From Mesorhizobium sp. WSM4311 (lineage in GTDB: Bacteria; Pseudomonadota; Alphaproteobacteria; Rhizobiales; Rhizobiaceae), in the NCBI RefSeq assembly GCF_002295115.1, contig NZ_NSFV01000005.1, forward strand, positions 310,001 through 374,000: a stretch of DNA of 64,000 bases, read 5' to 3'. The translations under genes were made by a program, and so were the position numbers. The notes below the pieces were generated by a model. It saw only the letters and a program-made list of their open reading frames with translations, was not told the DNA's origin and ran no database searches. Shown here piece by piece: positions 18,003 to 25,261 of this stretch (the stretch's first letter is position 1; each line of letters opens with the position of its first letter).

Positions 18003-18713
18003 ATGAAAGACACCGCAAGCACCCTGCTCAACCGCATCGAATTCCCGGTGCTGCTGGCCGGCCTGGTCATCGCCGGCGGCCTTTGGGGCTTCGTGGAACT
18101 GATGGAGGTGGCGCGGGCAACCGCGCCGCACGCCTTCGACACCGAAATCCTGCTTGCCTTCCGCCAGGTTGGCCAAACGGCAATCCCGATCGGCCCATCG
18201 TGGCTGGAAGGCGCCATGCGCGACATCACCAGCCTCGGCAGCGCCAGCGTGCTGGTGCTGATCACTTCGGCAACGATCCTCTATCTGCTGTTGATCCGCC
18301 GGCCGGGGACGGCCCTTCTCATCTTCGTAGCCGTGGCCGGCGGCCAGGTGCTGTCGAGCCTGCTGAAAGTCGGCGTCGACCGGCCGCGGCCCGAGCTCGT
18401 TTCGCATCTGGTCAGCGAGACGTCGCTTTCCTTCCCGAGCAGCCACGCCATGCTGTCGGCGGTGACCTATCTCACGCTCGGTTCGCTCGCGGCGCGCTTC
18501 CTGCATGGCAGGGCGACGAAGATCTACGTCTTGTCGCTGGCCGTGCTGACGACGGTGCTGGTCGGCGTCAGCCGCATCTATCTCGGCGTCCACTGGCCGT
18601 CGGATGTGCTGGCCGGCTGGTGCGCGGGCTTCGCCTGGGCGATGCTGTGCTGGCTGGTGGCGCGGGTGTTGCAGCGCCGCAAGGTGGTGGGCGACGATGC
18701 CGACGGCGCCTGA
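18003..18713 (+). CDS. PAP2-family phosphatase
   Basis: A 236-residue inner-membrane protein from ATG 18003. The three phosphatase motifs are present: KVGVDRPRP, FPSSHAML and SRIYLGVHWPSDVLAGW, with the catalytic His in the last two. Members dephosphorylate phosphatidic acid, undecaprenyl pyrophosphate or lipid A. The gene starts 28 bases after the SMR-like gene and is probably co-transcribed with it. The substrate cannot be told from sequence. Confidence 0.85.
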   Translation: MKDTASTLLNRIEFPVLLAGLVIAGGLWGFVELMEVARATAPHAFDTEILLAFRQVGQTAIPIGPSWLEGAMRDITSLGSASVLVLITSATILYLLLIRRPGTALLIFVAVAGGQVLSSLLKVGVDRPRPELVSHLVSETSLSFPSSHAMLSAVTYLTLGSLAARFLHGRATKIYVLSLAVLTTVLVGVSRIYLGVHWPSDVLAGWCAGFAWAMLCWLVARVLQRRKVVGDDADGA

Positions 18714-19008
18714 CTGCACCCTCGGGCTTGCGCTCAGATCAATCGGTTGATGAGGTGTCCACCACAGCCTGCCAGAACCAGAACCATCGAAAGCAGGCAT
18801 GCCGATGTCATCAAGGTCTTGAAAATATTCAACCGCGTTACCCCTGCCCAGATGGGCAACACCCTAGCCTGCAATCCTCGGGAAGTATCGGGAAAAATGG
18901 ACAATCAGGCGAAGGCGCTTACGCGTCAAACATTCATATTGATGCTTGAAACATCATGACAATGGCATTACACATTATTCCTGCAGACACAGACATGGGG
19001 TCCGGCCG

Positions 19009-19287
19009 ATGATCACTGCCGCGCAGATGCGTGCCGCAAGGGCCTTGGCCGGCATCGACCAGAAGACGCTCGCCGAACGCGCAGGCGTTTCGCTTCCGAC
19101 CATCCAGCGCATGGAAGCGAGCGATGGCGTGGTCCGGGGCGTGGTCGATACGCTGATGAAGGTCATCCAGGCGCTCGACGAGGCCGGGGTGGAGTTGATC
19201 GGCGAGAACCAGGCCAGCGAACGCGGCGGCAGGGGCGTGCGCCTCAAACCCGCCGTGCCGCCAGATCCCAGGGCTGAGCCGGCATAA
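19009..19287 (+). CDS. XRE-family regulator (SulP-associated type)
   Basis: A 92-residue protein from ATG 19009. The HTH is MRAARALAGIDQKTLAERAGVSLPTIQRMEASDG, followed by VDTLMKVIQALDEAGVELIGEN. This short single-domain form is commonly found just upstream of SulP-family anion transporters in alphaproteobacteria, and remnants of such a transporter follow here. An imperfect palindrome around gatgcttgaaacatc at 18940-18954 may be its operator. Confidence 0.78.
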   Translation: MITAAQMRAARALAGIDQKTLAERAGVSLPTIQRMEASDGVVRGVVDTLMKVIQALDEAGVELIGENQASERGGRGVRLKPAVPPDPRAEPA

Positions 19288-19353
19288 GTCGCGACGGCGA
19301 CCGCCGACATTCCTGCCGACGGTCCCGCCGCCTTCATGTGCGGAAGGCAGTCC

Positions 19354-19607
19354 ATGGATCAGACACGGCAGGCAGTGCATCAACCGACCCATAAGTCGAC
19401 TCGCGGGGTCCGCCCGAGGGTCGGCAAGCCCGACATTTGCCGAATTATTCACGCCCAAGCTGGTGACGGTCTGGCGCGAAGGCTACCACCTGCCGGGGGG
19501 CCTCTGCGCAAATACGGCGCACCCTGATCAACCACGGCGTCAAGCGACCGCTGGTGACCTATGCCGCCTCGATCAGCGATGCACGGACGCAACTGGCGGA
19601 GAAATGA
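19354..19607 (+). pseudogene. SulP-family anion transporter remnant
   Basis: Two SulP pieces are fused by a large internal deletion. Bases 19430-19497 encode AELFTPKLVTVWREGYHLP, the SulP N-terminus just before the first membrane helix. About 19511-19607 encode, in another frame, RRTLINHGVKRPLVTYAASI followed by SDARTQLAEK and a stop, which resembles the end of the C-terminal STAS domain. All membrane helices are missing. An in-phase XRE regulator upstream matches the usual SulP context. Identity of the C-terminal piece is less certain than the N-terminal one. Confidence 0.6.
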
Positions 19608-19661
19608 GAGAGGCAGCCCCGACGCAGCCAGCGTGCCTCAAGGGAGGAGGGCTGCCGGCCG

Positions 19662-20270
19662 TCATGGGTTGAGCGAGCTCGGACCGCTGACGAACGGGCT
19701 TCCCCTGACATAGAACCGCAGCAGCCGGTCCGCATCCTTGGTAATGCCGATCCTGATGCCCTGCCCGATGTCGCCGGCTTTTTGGCCGTCCTTCGCCAGC
19801 CATAGAGGCCCTTTCCGGCAAAGGTCGAGCCCGTCGAGCGACCGGTCGATCCGCAGCGCCGCCGCCAGCCTGCCCGGCCCGCGCGCCAGGTCGCGCAAGC
19901 GCTCGACGCCGCGATTCTGACGCATGATGGCGATGCCCTCGAGCGGCTCGAGCGCCCGGATCAGTACGCCGGTTCCGGTACCTTCCCCCTCGCTCGAGAC
20001 ATTCAGCATCATGGAGACGCCATAGGCGAGATAGACATAGGCGTGGCCGCGCTCGAGGAACAGCGAGCGGTTGCGCCGGGTCATCCCCCTGAAACCATGC
20101 CCGGCGGTGTCGCCGACGACATAGGCCTCGGTCTCGACGATGCGGCCACTGACCATGCCCTCTGGCAAATCGCGCACCACCAGCTTGCCGATGAGGAAGC
20201 GGGCGAGCGCGACCGTCTCGCTAGGCAGCTCCGAACGGGCGATCGGCGGATGATCTTCCCCATGGCTCAC
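19662..20270 (-). CDS. DNA-3-methyladenine glycosylase (AAG/MPG type)
   Basis: A 202-residue base-excision enzyme that removes alkylated purines. Visible family segments are ALARFLIGKLVVRDL, the catalytic ETEAY in RIVETEAYVVGDTAGHGFRG, TRRNRSLFLERGHAYVYLAYGVSMMLNVSS, GVLIRALEP and ARGPGRLAAAL. The start taken is GTG 20270, whose bases overlap the TGA of the interrupted NTF2-like frame (GTGA). A longer frame to 20333 would begin inside the transposon end and is unlikely. The transposon has cut the gene from its native upstream region. Confidence 0.85.
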   Translation of the reverse strand: MSHGEDHPPIARSELPSETVALARFLIGKLVVRDLPEGMVSGRIVETEAYVVGDTAGHGFRGMTRRNRSLFLERGHAYVYLAYGVSMMLNVSSEGEGTGTGVLIRALEPLEGIAIMRQNRGVERLRDLARGPGRLAAALRIDRSLDGLDLCRKGPLWLAKDGQKAGDIGQGIRIGITKDADRLLRFYVRGSPFVSGPSSLNP

Positions 20271-20299
20271 GGCATGCGCTCGCCCGATTGCGGACAGTC
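20267..20299 (-). pseudogene. NTF2-like (SnoaL) gene, distal fragment left of transposon
   Basis: When the transposon and one copy of its 8-bp duplication are removed, the frame starting at 23402 continues here as PQSGERMP and ends at TGA 20267-20269. The family normally continues for about 80 more residues, so the gene had already lost its 3' part, or was joined to the glycosylase gene by an earlier deletion. Confidence 0.6.
20292..20299 (+). repeat. 8-bp target-site duplication, left copy
   Basis: GGACAGTC, repeated exactly at 23275-23282. Eight bases is the usual duplication length for IS1595-family elements. The duplicated bases read in frame in the interrupted NTF2-like gene. Confidence 0.85.
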
Positions 20300-20321
20300 C
20301 GGTATTATGGCGCAAACGCCA
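20300..20321 (+). repeat. Left terminal inverted repeat
   Basis: The first 13 bases CGGTATTATGGCG match the complement of the right terminus. The following caaacgcca forms a small stem (TGGCG-caaa-CGCCA). The same 22 bases also occur in direct orientation at 23245-23266 in the right end. Confidence 0.8.
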
Positions 20322-20411
20322 CGGGCCGAGCAAAAGCCACCGTTCCTAGATCGCAGGAGGAGACCGTGAGCTAGGCGGCGCGCCGTGCGGGCGCAGGCGG
20401 CATTGGCCGCA

Positions 20412-21281
20412 TTAATCAGCATCATTGCCGTAACGGTGATGCCTGGCGAATTCAGCCGCTATCCAGCGGCCTATGCAAACTCGCTTAGGGGCTTTCGCGT
20501 CAGCCCAGACATAGTCAAGGTTGACGCAGTTGTAGCGGTGACAAAACCGGGTCCGCCTGGTTTTCCCAAAGCCGTCATCGTAGATCACGATCCCCCAGAC
20601 ATACAGGAAACGATCAGTTTCCTCCCACAATTCGCCCGGGTCGGCACTGCCGATTTCACCAACGTTGATGGTTATACCGCCCTGAATCATGTGCCCGGAA
20701 GGCGGGATTACGTTTCGCCCCTGGCATTTAGTCTCATCTGGCCAGAAGTCATCCAGTCGCCCATCAACGCTGAACTTGTGTTCAATCAGCCACTTTATGT
20801 CTCGGGCGGGCAAGTTGCCGGCGTTGGATATTTTGATTTGCGCCACGCATTGGAATGGCCCCTTATGCCCCGAGAGCCGGGCGCGCCCGCGTTCGTTATG
20901 CGCGTGTACGCCATGTGGTTCGACGCTCACGTAGGCGCGTTGGAGAGTTCGGATATCCTCCGCAGCAGACTTGCGGATCCGGCGTGTTTCCCACCAAAGC
21001 AGGACTGTGGACAGACCGAGAAGACCAGTGAAGGAGGTCAAAACAAAGGTATAGAGCGCCAGCGGATCGCTTATCGTCCGCTGCCAGATGGATTCGCCAC
21101 CTTCATCTTTGGGGTCTTTGGCTGCGTCTTCGGCGGCGGCTTGTTGCTGAGTTGGTGGATGGGGTGGCTGAGATGATTCAAGCCACCATGGATCCGCGTG
21201 GGCGACGCCACATAGCGCCAGAAAAAATATTATCGTTAATAGGCGGATCGCTGGTAGTAGGGGTTGTCGCGATTGCTGCAT
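20412..21281 (-). CDS. Transposon passenger: membrane protein 1 (RAYVSV/VIYD family)
   Basis: A 289-residue protein of no recognised family. A signal-like hydrophobic N-terminus (residues 12-29, ending GVAHAD) is followed by a Pro/Gln/Ala-rich acidic linker, a membrane helix at about 75-97 (LYTFVLTSFTGLLGLSTVLLWW) and a C-terminal domain. That domain has RAYVSV at 115-120, NAGNLPAR at 153-160 and VIYD at 232-235, all shared with the neighbouring passenger protein. It starts 2 bases after that gene's stop, so they form one operon. The C-terminal domain probably lies in the cytoplasm or periplasm as a beta-rich module; topology is unsure. Confidence 0.7.
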   Translation of the reverse strand: MQQSRQPLLPAIRLLTIIFFLALCGVAHADPWWLESSQPPHPPTQQQAAAEDAAKDPKDEGGESIWQRTISDPLALYTFVLTSFTGLLGLSTVLLWWETRRIRKSAAEDIRTLQRAYVSVEPHGVHAHNERGRARLSGHKGPFQCVAQIKISNAGNLPARDIKWLIEHKFSVDGRLDDFWPDETKCQGRNVIPPSGHMIQGGITINVGEIGSADPGELWEETDRFLYVWGIVIYDDGFGKTRRTRFCHRYNCVNLDYVWADAKAPKRVCIGRWIAAEFARHHRYGNDAD

Positions 21282-21283
21282 GG

Positions 21284-22156
21284 TTAGGTTGCATGGTCCA
21301 CATAGGTCGACATGCGGATTTTCACACCGCTATCGAGCGTCTCGTCAAAGCTGAGCAGATAGAGGAATGGTGTTATACGTTGTGGCGGACCGGCAACGGG
21401 ATCGTAGATGACCGCCCCTTCCAAAACGAGATCAATTTCCTTTTTGGCGAAACGCTCGCCAGCTTCAGCAGGCGCCTTAAATTGTGCATCGCTGACGATG
21501 TAGTCTGTTTGCTCTGGCGGGATGTCGATGTTCTCGATGTAGTTGTGGCGACCAGCCCAAATATCACTCTGATCGGAGTAGCGGGAGATAACCCAGCTAG
21601 TTTGGATGCGACGAGCTGGCGTTCGACCAAAATTGCCGACTTTCAGATCCACCCACATTTGATATTGCTTGGTGGATTTGCCTGTAGTGACATCGATAAG
21701 ATACGGGAGTGAGTGAAAGCCGACCTCCACCTTGGTTACGCTGATGTACGCGCGTATTTGCGCTACGCCAGTTTCTCTCGCGACTGCGACGGCATCTTGG
21801 GCGGCCTTGGTGGAGGCTTGCATGTCGGCGGATTGCTGGGTGGCGTTCGACTCGATCAAAGTCATCTGGCGCTCACCAGCCAGCCACAAATTCCGGGTGG
21901 ACAGCCAAAGCGTGCAAGTGAACGCGGCGATTACAATCGTGGCCAGCGTGGTGATAAGCCCGTCGTTCTCGTCGATAGTTTCTTTGATCTCGACGAGGTA
22001 ATACGCCGCGAGGTTATAGGGAGCGCAGTGTTCCTCGCCGCCCTTTGTCTGCTTGCATATTATTTCTTGAGACCCGGAGGTCCAGGCAGCGACTAGGAGC
22101 ACGACCAAAAACAAGAAAGGCGCCGCGATTAGTCGCGCCATAGTTGGTTTGTGCAT
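21284..22156 (-). CDS. Transposon passenger: membrane protein 2 (RAYISV/VIYD family)
   Basis: A 290-residue protein with membrane segments at about 8-25 and 67-88 (LITTLATIVIAAFTCTLWLST). A polar, probably coiled-coil, stretch (about 95-130; ESNATQQSADMQASTKAAQD) is followed by a C-terminal domain. RAYISV is at 135-140, NFGRTPAR at 175-182 and VIYD at 249-252. The same three motifs in the same order occur in the next gene, so the two are diverged paralogues. Two Cys (34, 44) lie in the loop between the helices. It lies 21 bases downstream of the DUF6471 gene. Function unknown. Confidence 0.7.
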   Translation of the reverse strand: MHKPTMARLIAAPFLFLVVLLVAAWTSGSQEIICKQTKGGEEHCAPYNLAAYYLVEIKETIDENDGLITTLATIVIAAFTCTLWLSTRNLWLAGERQMTLIESNATQQSADMQASTKAAQDAVAVARETGVAQIRAYISVTKVEVGFHSLPYLIDVTTGKSTKQYQMWVDLKVGNFGRTPARRIQTSWVISRYSDQSDIWAGRHNYIENIDIPPEQTDYIVSDAQFKAPAEAGERFAKKEIDLVLEGAVIYDPVAGPPQRITPFLYLLSFDETLDSGVKIRMSTYVDHAT

Positions 22157-22177
22157 CCCAAAGCCGCCCCTGAAAGC

Positions 22178-22417
22178 CTAGATGTCTTCCAGTGTTACGC
22201 TTTTGCGACCTGTGGCCGCAAGTGAGGCAAGGAAGAAATGCGCGGACATTGTTGCGCGCGCAAGTTTATTGGCAATGCTGGCCTTCGTCTCGTTGAATCC
22301 GTGTTCTTTGAGCCGTTCGGCCAGATCGTCATATGTCAGATCGGCGCGCTTTAGCTCCACCTTCAGATGACGTGCGACCCGTTCGGCCCATTCCTTCTCA
22401 GTCTTGGCAAATGTCAT
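22178..22417 (-). CDS. DUF6471 small DNA-binding-like protein
   Basis: A 79-residue protein. The segment LKVELKRADLTYDDLAERLKEHGFNETKASIANKLARATMSAHFFLASLAATG resembles an XRE-like HTH and matches the DUF6471 family as I recall it, often found beside mobile elements. It is the first gene of the passenger operon and diverges from the transposase gene. A role in repressing the shared divergent promoter is plausible but inferred. Confidence 0.7.
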   Translation of the reverse strand: MTFAKTEKEWAERVARHLKVELKRADLTYDDLAERLKEHGFNETKASIANKLARATMSAHFFLASLAATGRKSVTLEDI

Positions 22418-22445
22418 GCGGTTTCCAATCTCATATTCGGAGACT

Positions 22446-22520
22446 GGTTATCATATACGAGATTTTCATGTTGATAATGATACCGCATACGATAATGTGT
22501 TCTCAGAAACGAGAACACCT
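22446..22520. promoter_or_regulatory. Divergent control region of the transposon
   Basis: The AT-rich spacer between the DUF6471 start (22417, minus) and the likely transposase GTG (22521, plus) contains TTATCA (22448-22453) with TGATAA (22472-22477), and a perfect 8-bp inverted repeat GTGTTCTC (22497-22504) with GAGAACAC (22511-22518) that ends two bases before the GTG. The latter could be an operator or an RNA hairpin covering the ribosome site. Confidence 0.5.
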
Positions 22521-23242
22521 GTGGCCCAACAATTCCTCCTCTCTTCGGCAGCAAAGACCCTGAGCCTCGCTCAGGTCTTCCGCATGACCGATGCGGAAGC
22601 GGAAACGGTTTTCCGCAAGGTCCGTTGGGCCGAGACGAATGGCGAGCCGGTTTGCCCGTCTTGCGGTGGCGTCGATGCCTACGATTGCCGCCGTCCGAAT
22701 GGTGCCAGCCGCTTCCGTTGCCGCGCTTGCCAGAAGGATTTCAGCGTCACCTCGGGCACACTGTTCGCTTCGCACAAGCTGCCACTGCGCGGCTATCTGG
22801 CGGCAATTGCGATCTTCTGCAATGAGGTCAAGGGCAAGAGCATGCTCGCCATGTCCCGCGACCTGGGCCTGTCCTACAAGGCCGCTTTCGTTCTTTGCCA
22901 CAAGATGCGCGAAGCGATGGCTGAGGAAATGAAGGGTCGCACCATCGGCGGCGAAGGCAAGATTGCGGAGGTCGATGGCGGCTATTTCGGCGGCTACGTG
23001 AAGCCTGCCAACCGGAAGGAAAACTGTATTGACCGCCGGCTTTTGGAAAATCAGAACGGCAAGCGCAAGTCCGTTATCATCATCCGTGAGCGCAACGGCA
23101 ATTCATTGCCGGCGGTGTTCGGCACGGAAGGCGCGGCGCTGGCTTGGATCAAGTCGCGGATCGTAGACGGCACTGTCGTCAACGCAGACGAAGCCGTCTC
23201 ATGGAATGGCCTGCATTCCCGGTTCGAAATGAAGCGCATCAA

Positions 23243-23276
23243 CCCGGTATTATGGCGCAAACGCCATAATACCGGG
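23243..23276. repeat. Palindromic right end of the transposon
   Basis: Perfect 15-bp arms CCCGGTATTATGGCG (23243-23257) and CGCCATAATACCGGG (23262-23276) flank the loop CAAA. The right arm minus two bases is the right terminal repeat; the left arm plus loop equals the left terminus in direct orientation. It looks like the two transposon ends joined head to tail. Confidence 0.8.
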
Positions 23277-23282
23277 ACAGTC
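23275..23282 (+). repeat. 8-bp target-site duplication, right copy
   Basis: GGACAGTC, identical to 20292-20299, directly after the right terminal repeat. Confidence 0.85.
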
Positions 23283-23402
23283 GAGCACCGCATCCTCCCG
23301 GTAGATCTCATGCTCCGCTTCGAAGTCGCCGGCATCGGAGGCAGCCCAGTGACGATCCAGAGCCGTGGGGATGCCCCAGTCCTCCATGGCAATGTCTTCC
23401 AT
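23275..23402 (-). pseudogene. NTF2-like (SnoaL) gene, proximal fragment right of transposon
   Basis: ATG 23402 follows a strong ribosome site AAGGAGG. The frame encodes MEDIAMEDWGIPTALDRHWA then ASDAGDFEAEHEIYREDAVL and reaches the insertion point at codon 43. This is the N-terminus of a nuclear-transport-factor-2-like protein family common in rhizobia; members are small cone-shaped proteins with varied enzymatic or binding roles. Joined to 20267-20291 it would be only 50 codons. Confidence 0.65.
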
Positions 23403-23498
23403 CGCAATCCTCCTTGACCGTCATCGTGGGATGGACCGTCGTAGCACGGTCCATCCCACGGCCGTTAGCGAGAGGTCGCGCGGATCGGCCCTGAGCCC

Positions 23499-24353
23499 TC
23501 AGTCGAGCTTCAGTGCCGCGATTTCGCCCTCGTTCATCAGCGGCACGTAGAGGATCGACTTGCCGTCGGTGCCGATGTCGGCGCTGCCCGGCTTGAAATG
23601 CGCCACCGCTTCCGGCGCGCCGCCGGCCTTGTAGCGGTAGAGCGTGCCGGTCATGTAGGCGGTGGCATAAATGGTGTCGCCAACAGCGATGACGCCGTCG
23701 AGGTCGGCGAATTTCTGCGCGCCGGGCAGCGGCGAAATCGCCTTGCTGGCGAGATCGATGGCGAGCAGCCCGCCCGGCTCCGCCGTGCTGAAGTCGGGCT
23801 TGATGCCCTTGCCCCAGGAGGCGACGATCAGCCTGTCGCCGTCGGCGAAGACGCCGTTGGGCGAAGCCAGCAGCGCATCGCTGACGAACAGCTCCGGCCG
23901 GTCGCCATCGACGCGGTAGATCGTGTCGGCCAGCATGTCGCTGACATAGACCTTGCCCGTGTGGTCCGAGGTCATGTCGTTGAGGAAGACGGCATTCGGC
24001 ACCACGATGCTGGCGATCAGCCTGCCGCTGGCCAGATCGACGACGCGGACCTTGGTGATGTCGGCGACATAGAGCTTGCCGCCCGATATCGCCATGCCCT
24101 TGGGCGCGTCCATGCCGTCGGTCCAGTGCTGGGTGATCGTCTTGCCGTCGAGGGACAGCACCGAGAGATAACCATTGCCGTCGGCGGCGCCGGGATTGCC
24201 TACGATGTTGGAGACGATGATGCGGTTGTTGGCGGCGTCGAACAGCGCCGATTCCGGCTGTTCGAGGCCCGTGGCGCGCCAGAGCTCACCGGCCTGGGCG
24301 GCTGGTGCGGCGGCGATACCGATGGCGACGACAAAGGCTGAGAGGCGGTTCAT
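23499..24353 (-). CDS. Periplasmic SMP-30/NHL-type beta-propeller protein
   Basis: A 284-residue protein with a signal peptide (residues 1-21, ending AAQAG). Repeated beta-blade segments include ESALFDAANNRIIVSNIVGNPG, GMAISGGKLYVADITKVRVVDL, FLNDMTSDHTGKVYVSDMLADTIYRVD and GVFADGDRLIVASWGKG. These resemble SMP-30/gluconolactonase-like propellers, which hydrolyse lactones or bind metal and sugar; the enzymatic role here is unproven. It diverges from an XRE regulator that may control it. Confidence 0.75.
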   Translation of the reverse strand: MNRLSAFVVAIGIAAAPAAQAGELWRATGLEQPESALFDAANNRIIVSNIVGNPGAADGNGYLSVLSLDGKTITQHWTDGMDAPKGMAISGGKLYVADITKVRVVDLASGRLIASIVVPNAVFLNDMTSDHTGKVYVSDMLADTIYRVDGDRPELFVSDALLASPNGVFADGDRLIVASWGKGIKPDFSTAEPGGLLAIDLASKAISPLPGAQKFADLDGVIAVGDTIYATAYMTGTLYRYKAGGAPEAVAHFKPGSADIGTDGKSILYVPLMNEGEIAALKLD

Positions 24354-24393
24354 GGCTGTTCTCCTGTGATGACAGGCCAGAGCTAGGATTTTC

Positions 24394-24440
24394 GATACTT
24401 TTCGGAAAGCCTAATTGCCACTAGTATCAAATATCGATAC
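24394..24440. promoter_or_regulatory. Candidate operator between SMP-30 and XRE genes
   Basis: Three copies of the half-site GATAC/GTATC lie in the short divergent spacer: 24394-24398, 24424-24428 and 24436-24440. The last two form the inverted repeat GTATC-aaatatc-GATAC. The region is AT-rich against its neighbours. The neighbouring XRE protein is the obvious candidate binder. Confidence 0.45.
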
Positions 24441-24466
24441 GAAACCGCTGGCAAGAGGTGCATCCC

Positions 24467-25261
24467 ATGAACGGTCTGATCTTCGAGGCGCTGAAGCGGA
24501 CGCTGAAGGCCAAGGGCGTCACCTATCGCGAGCTTGCCGAACGCATGGGCGTTTCAGAGCCGACGGTGAAGCGCATCTTCCACGAGCGCAACTGCAAGCT
24601 CGACCGGCTGGTGGAGATCTGCACGGCCGCCGGCGTCGAGCTGGAAAACGTGCTCGGCTCGATGAACCGCGGGCCGGGGCCGGTCAACCACATCGCACCC
24701 GAGATCGAGCGCCGGCTCGCCGGCCGGCCGGCGCTGCTGTTCATCTTCGTCATGCTGTCGGAAAAGTTCACGCCTGAAGGCATCATGCGTTCACAGGGCC
24801 TGAGCGAGGCCTCGATGTTCCTCTATCTGCGCGACCTCGAGGAACTCGGCCTGATCGCGCTCGGCCGGGGTCTTTCGGCAAGGTTGCTGGTCGAGACGCC
24901 GATCCAGTGGAATTTCGAAGGGCCGCTGAGGCCGCTGTTCGAGATGACCAACAAGAATTTCATCGGCTGGGCCATCACCCATATCGACAAGGAGGCGACC
25001 TTCGTCAGCTTCTCCAGGCGCATGCGGCCGGAAACGGCGGAGATGGTGCGGCGCGAGGCGGAGGAGCTCGCCGAGCGCGCCAAGCTGCTCGCCCATCACG
25101 ACCAGCATACGACGCCCGAGGACGGGCTCACCGGCTACAAATTCACCTTTGCCTTCGGCGCGACGCCGTTTCCCGCGATCATGCCGATCGGCCCGCACCC
25201 GCGCGACGCCGGCGCCCAGCCCGCCGCTCCTGCAAAGGGACGCCGTCCCTTGCCGGCCTGA
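24467..25261 (+). CDS. XRE regulator with a long C-terminal domain
   Basis: About 264 residues from ATG 24467 (aagagg upstream; GTG 24458 is an alternative adding three residues). The N-terminal HTH is LKAKGVTYRELAERMGVSEPTVKRIFHERNCKLDRLVEICTAAG. From about residue 85 there is a winged-helix-like region (FVMLSEKFTPEGIMRSQGLSEASMFLYLRDLEELGLIALG), then a mixed C-terminal part. It diverges from the SMP-30-like gene across a spacer with repeated half-sites. Confidence 0.8.
   Translation: MNGLIFEALKRTLKAKGVTYRELAERMGVSEPTVKRIFHERNCKLDRLVEICTAAGVELENVLGSMNRGPGPVNHIAPEIERRLAGRPALLFIFVMLSEKFTPEGIMRSQGLSEASMFLYLRDLEELGLIALGRGLSARLLVETPIQWNFEGPLRPLFEMTNKNFIGWAITHIDKEATFVSFSRRMRPETAEMVRREAEELAERAKLLAHHDQHTTPEDGLTGYKFTFAFGATPFPAIMPIGPHPRDAGAQPAAPAKGRRPLPA

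Larger units (their letters stand above)
20300..23274. mobile_element. IS1595-type transposon with three passenger genes
   Basis: A 2,975-bp element. The left end starts CGGTATTATGGCG and the right end finishes CGCCATAATACCG, its exact complement (13-bp terminal inverted repeats). Perfect 8-bp GGACAGTC duplications flank it. On the minus strand it carries a DUF6471 gene and two related membrane-protein genes; divergently it carries a truncated IS1595 transposase. By eye the passenger region is less G+C-rich than its surroundings. It sits inside an NTF2-like gene. IS1595-family elements with passenger genes are known; these passengers are not ones I recognise. Confidence 0.88.
22521..23417 (+). 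pseudogene. IS1595-family transposase, C-terminally truncated
   Basis: The start is probably GTG 22521, giving the family N-terminus AQQFLLSSAAKTLSLAQVFR. A zinc-ribbon follows (CPSCGG...FRCRACQKDF), then the helical region and the DDE core with AEVDGGYFGGYV and VVNADEAVSWNGL. After FEMKRIN at base 23243 the sequence enters the palindromic transposon end, and the frame runs on by chance into flanking DNA to 23417. The last catalytic block (the TNxAE..FSRLRR-type segment, about 60-70 residues) is absent, so the protein is probably inactive. A longer upstream ATG at 22404 overlaps the DUF6471 start. Confidence 0.75.

Noticed and set aside
18714..19008. Possible small gene between PAP2 and XRE genes
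   Set aside because: Only short low-quality frames; the region is more likely the promoter of the XRE gene.
20385..21176. Plus-strand open frame opposite passenger protein 1
   Set aside because: The minus-strand protein shares three motifs with its neighbour in the same operon; the plus frame shares nothing.
23283..23417. Possible C-terminal end of the transposase
   Set aside because: The frame is open by chance; this segment lies outside the transposon's terminal repeat and target duplication and belongs to the NTF2-like gene on the other strand.
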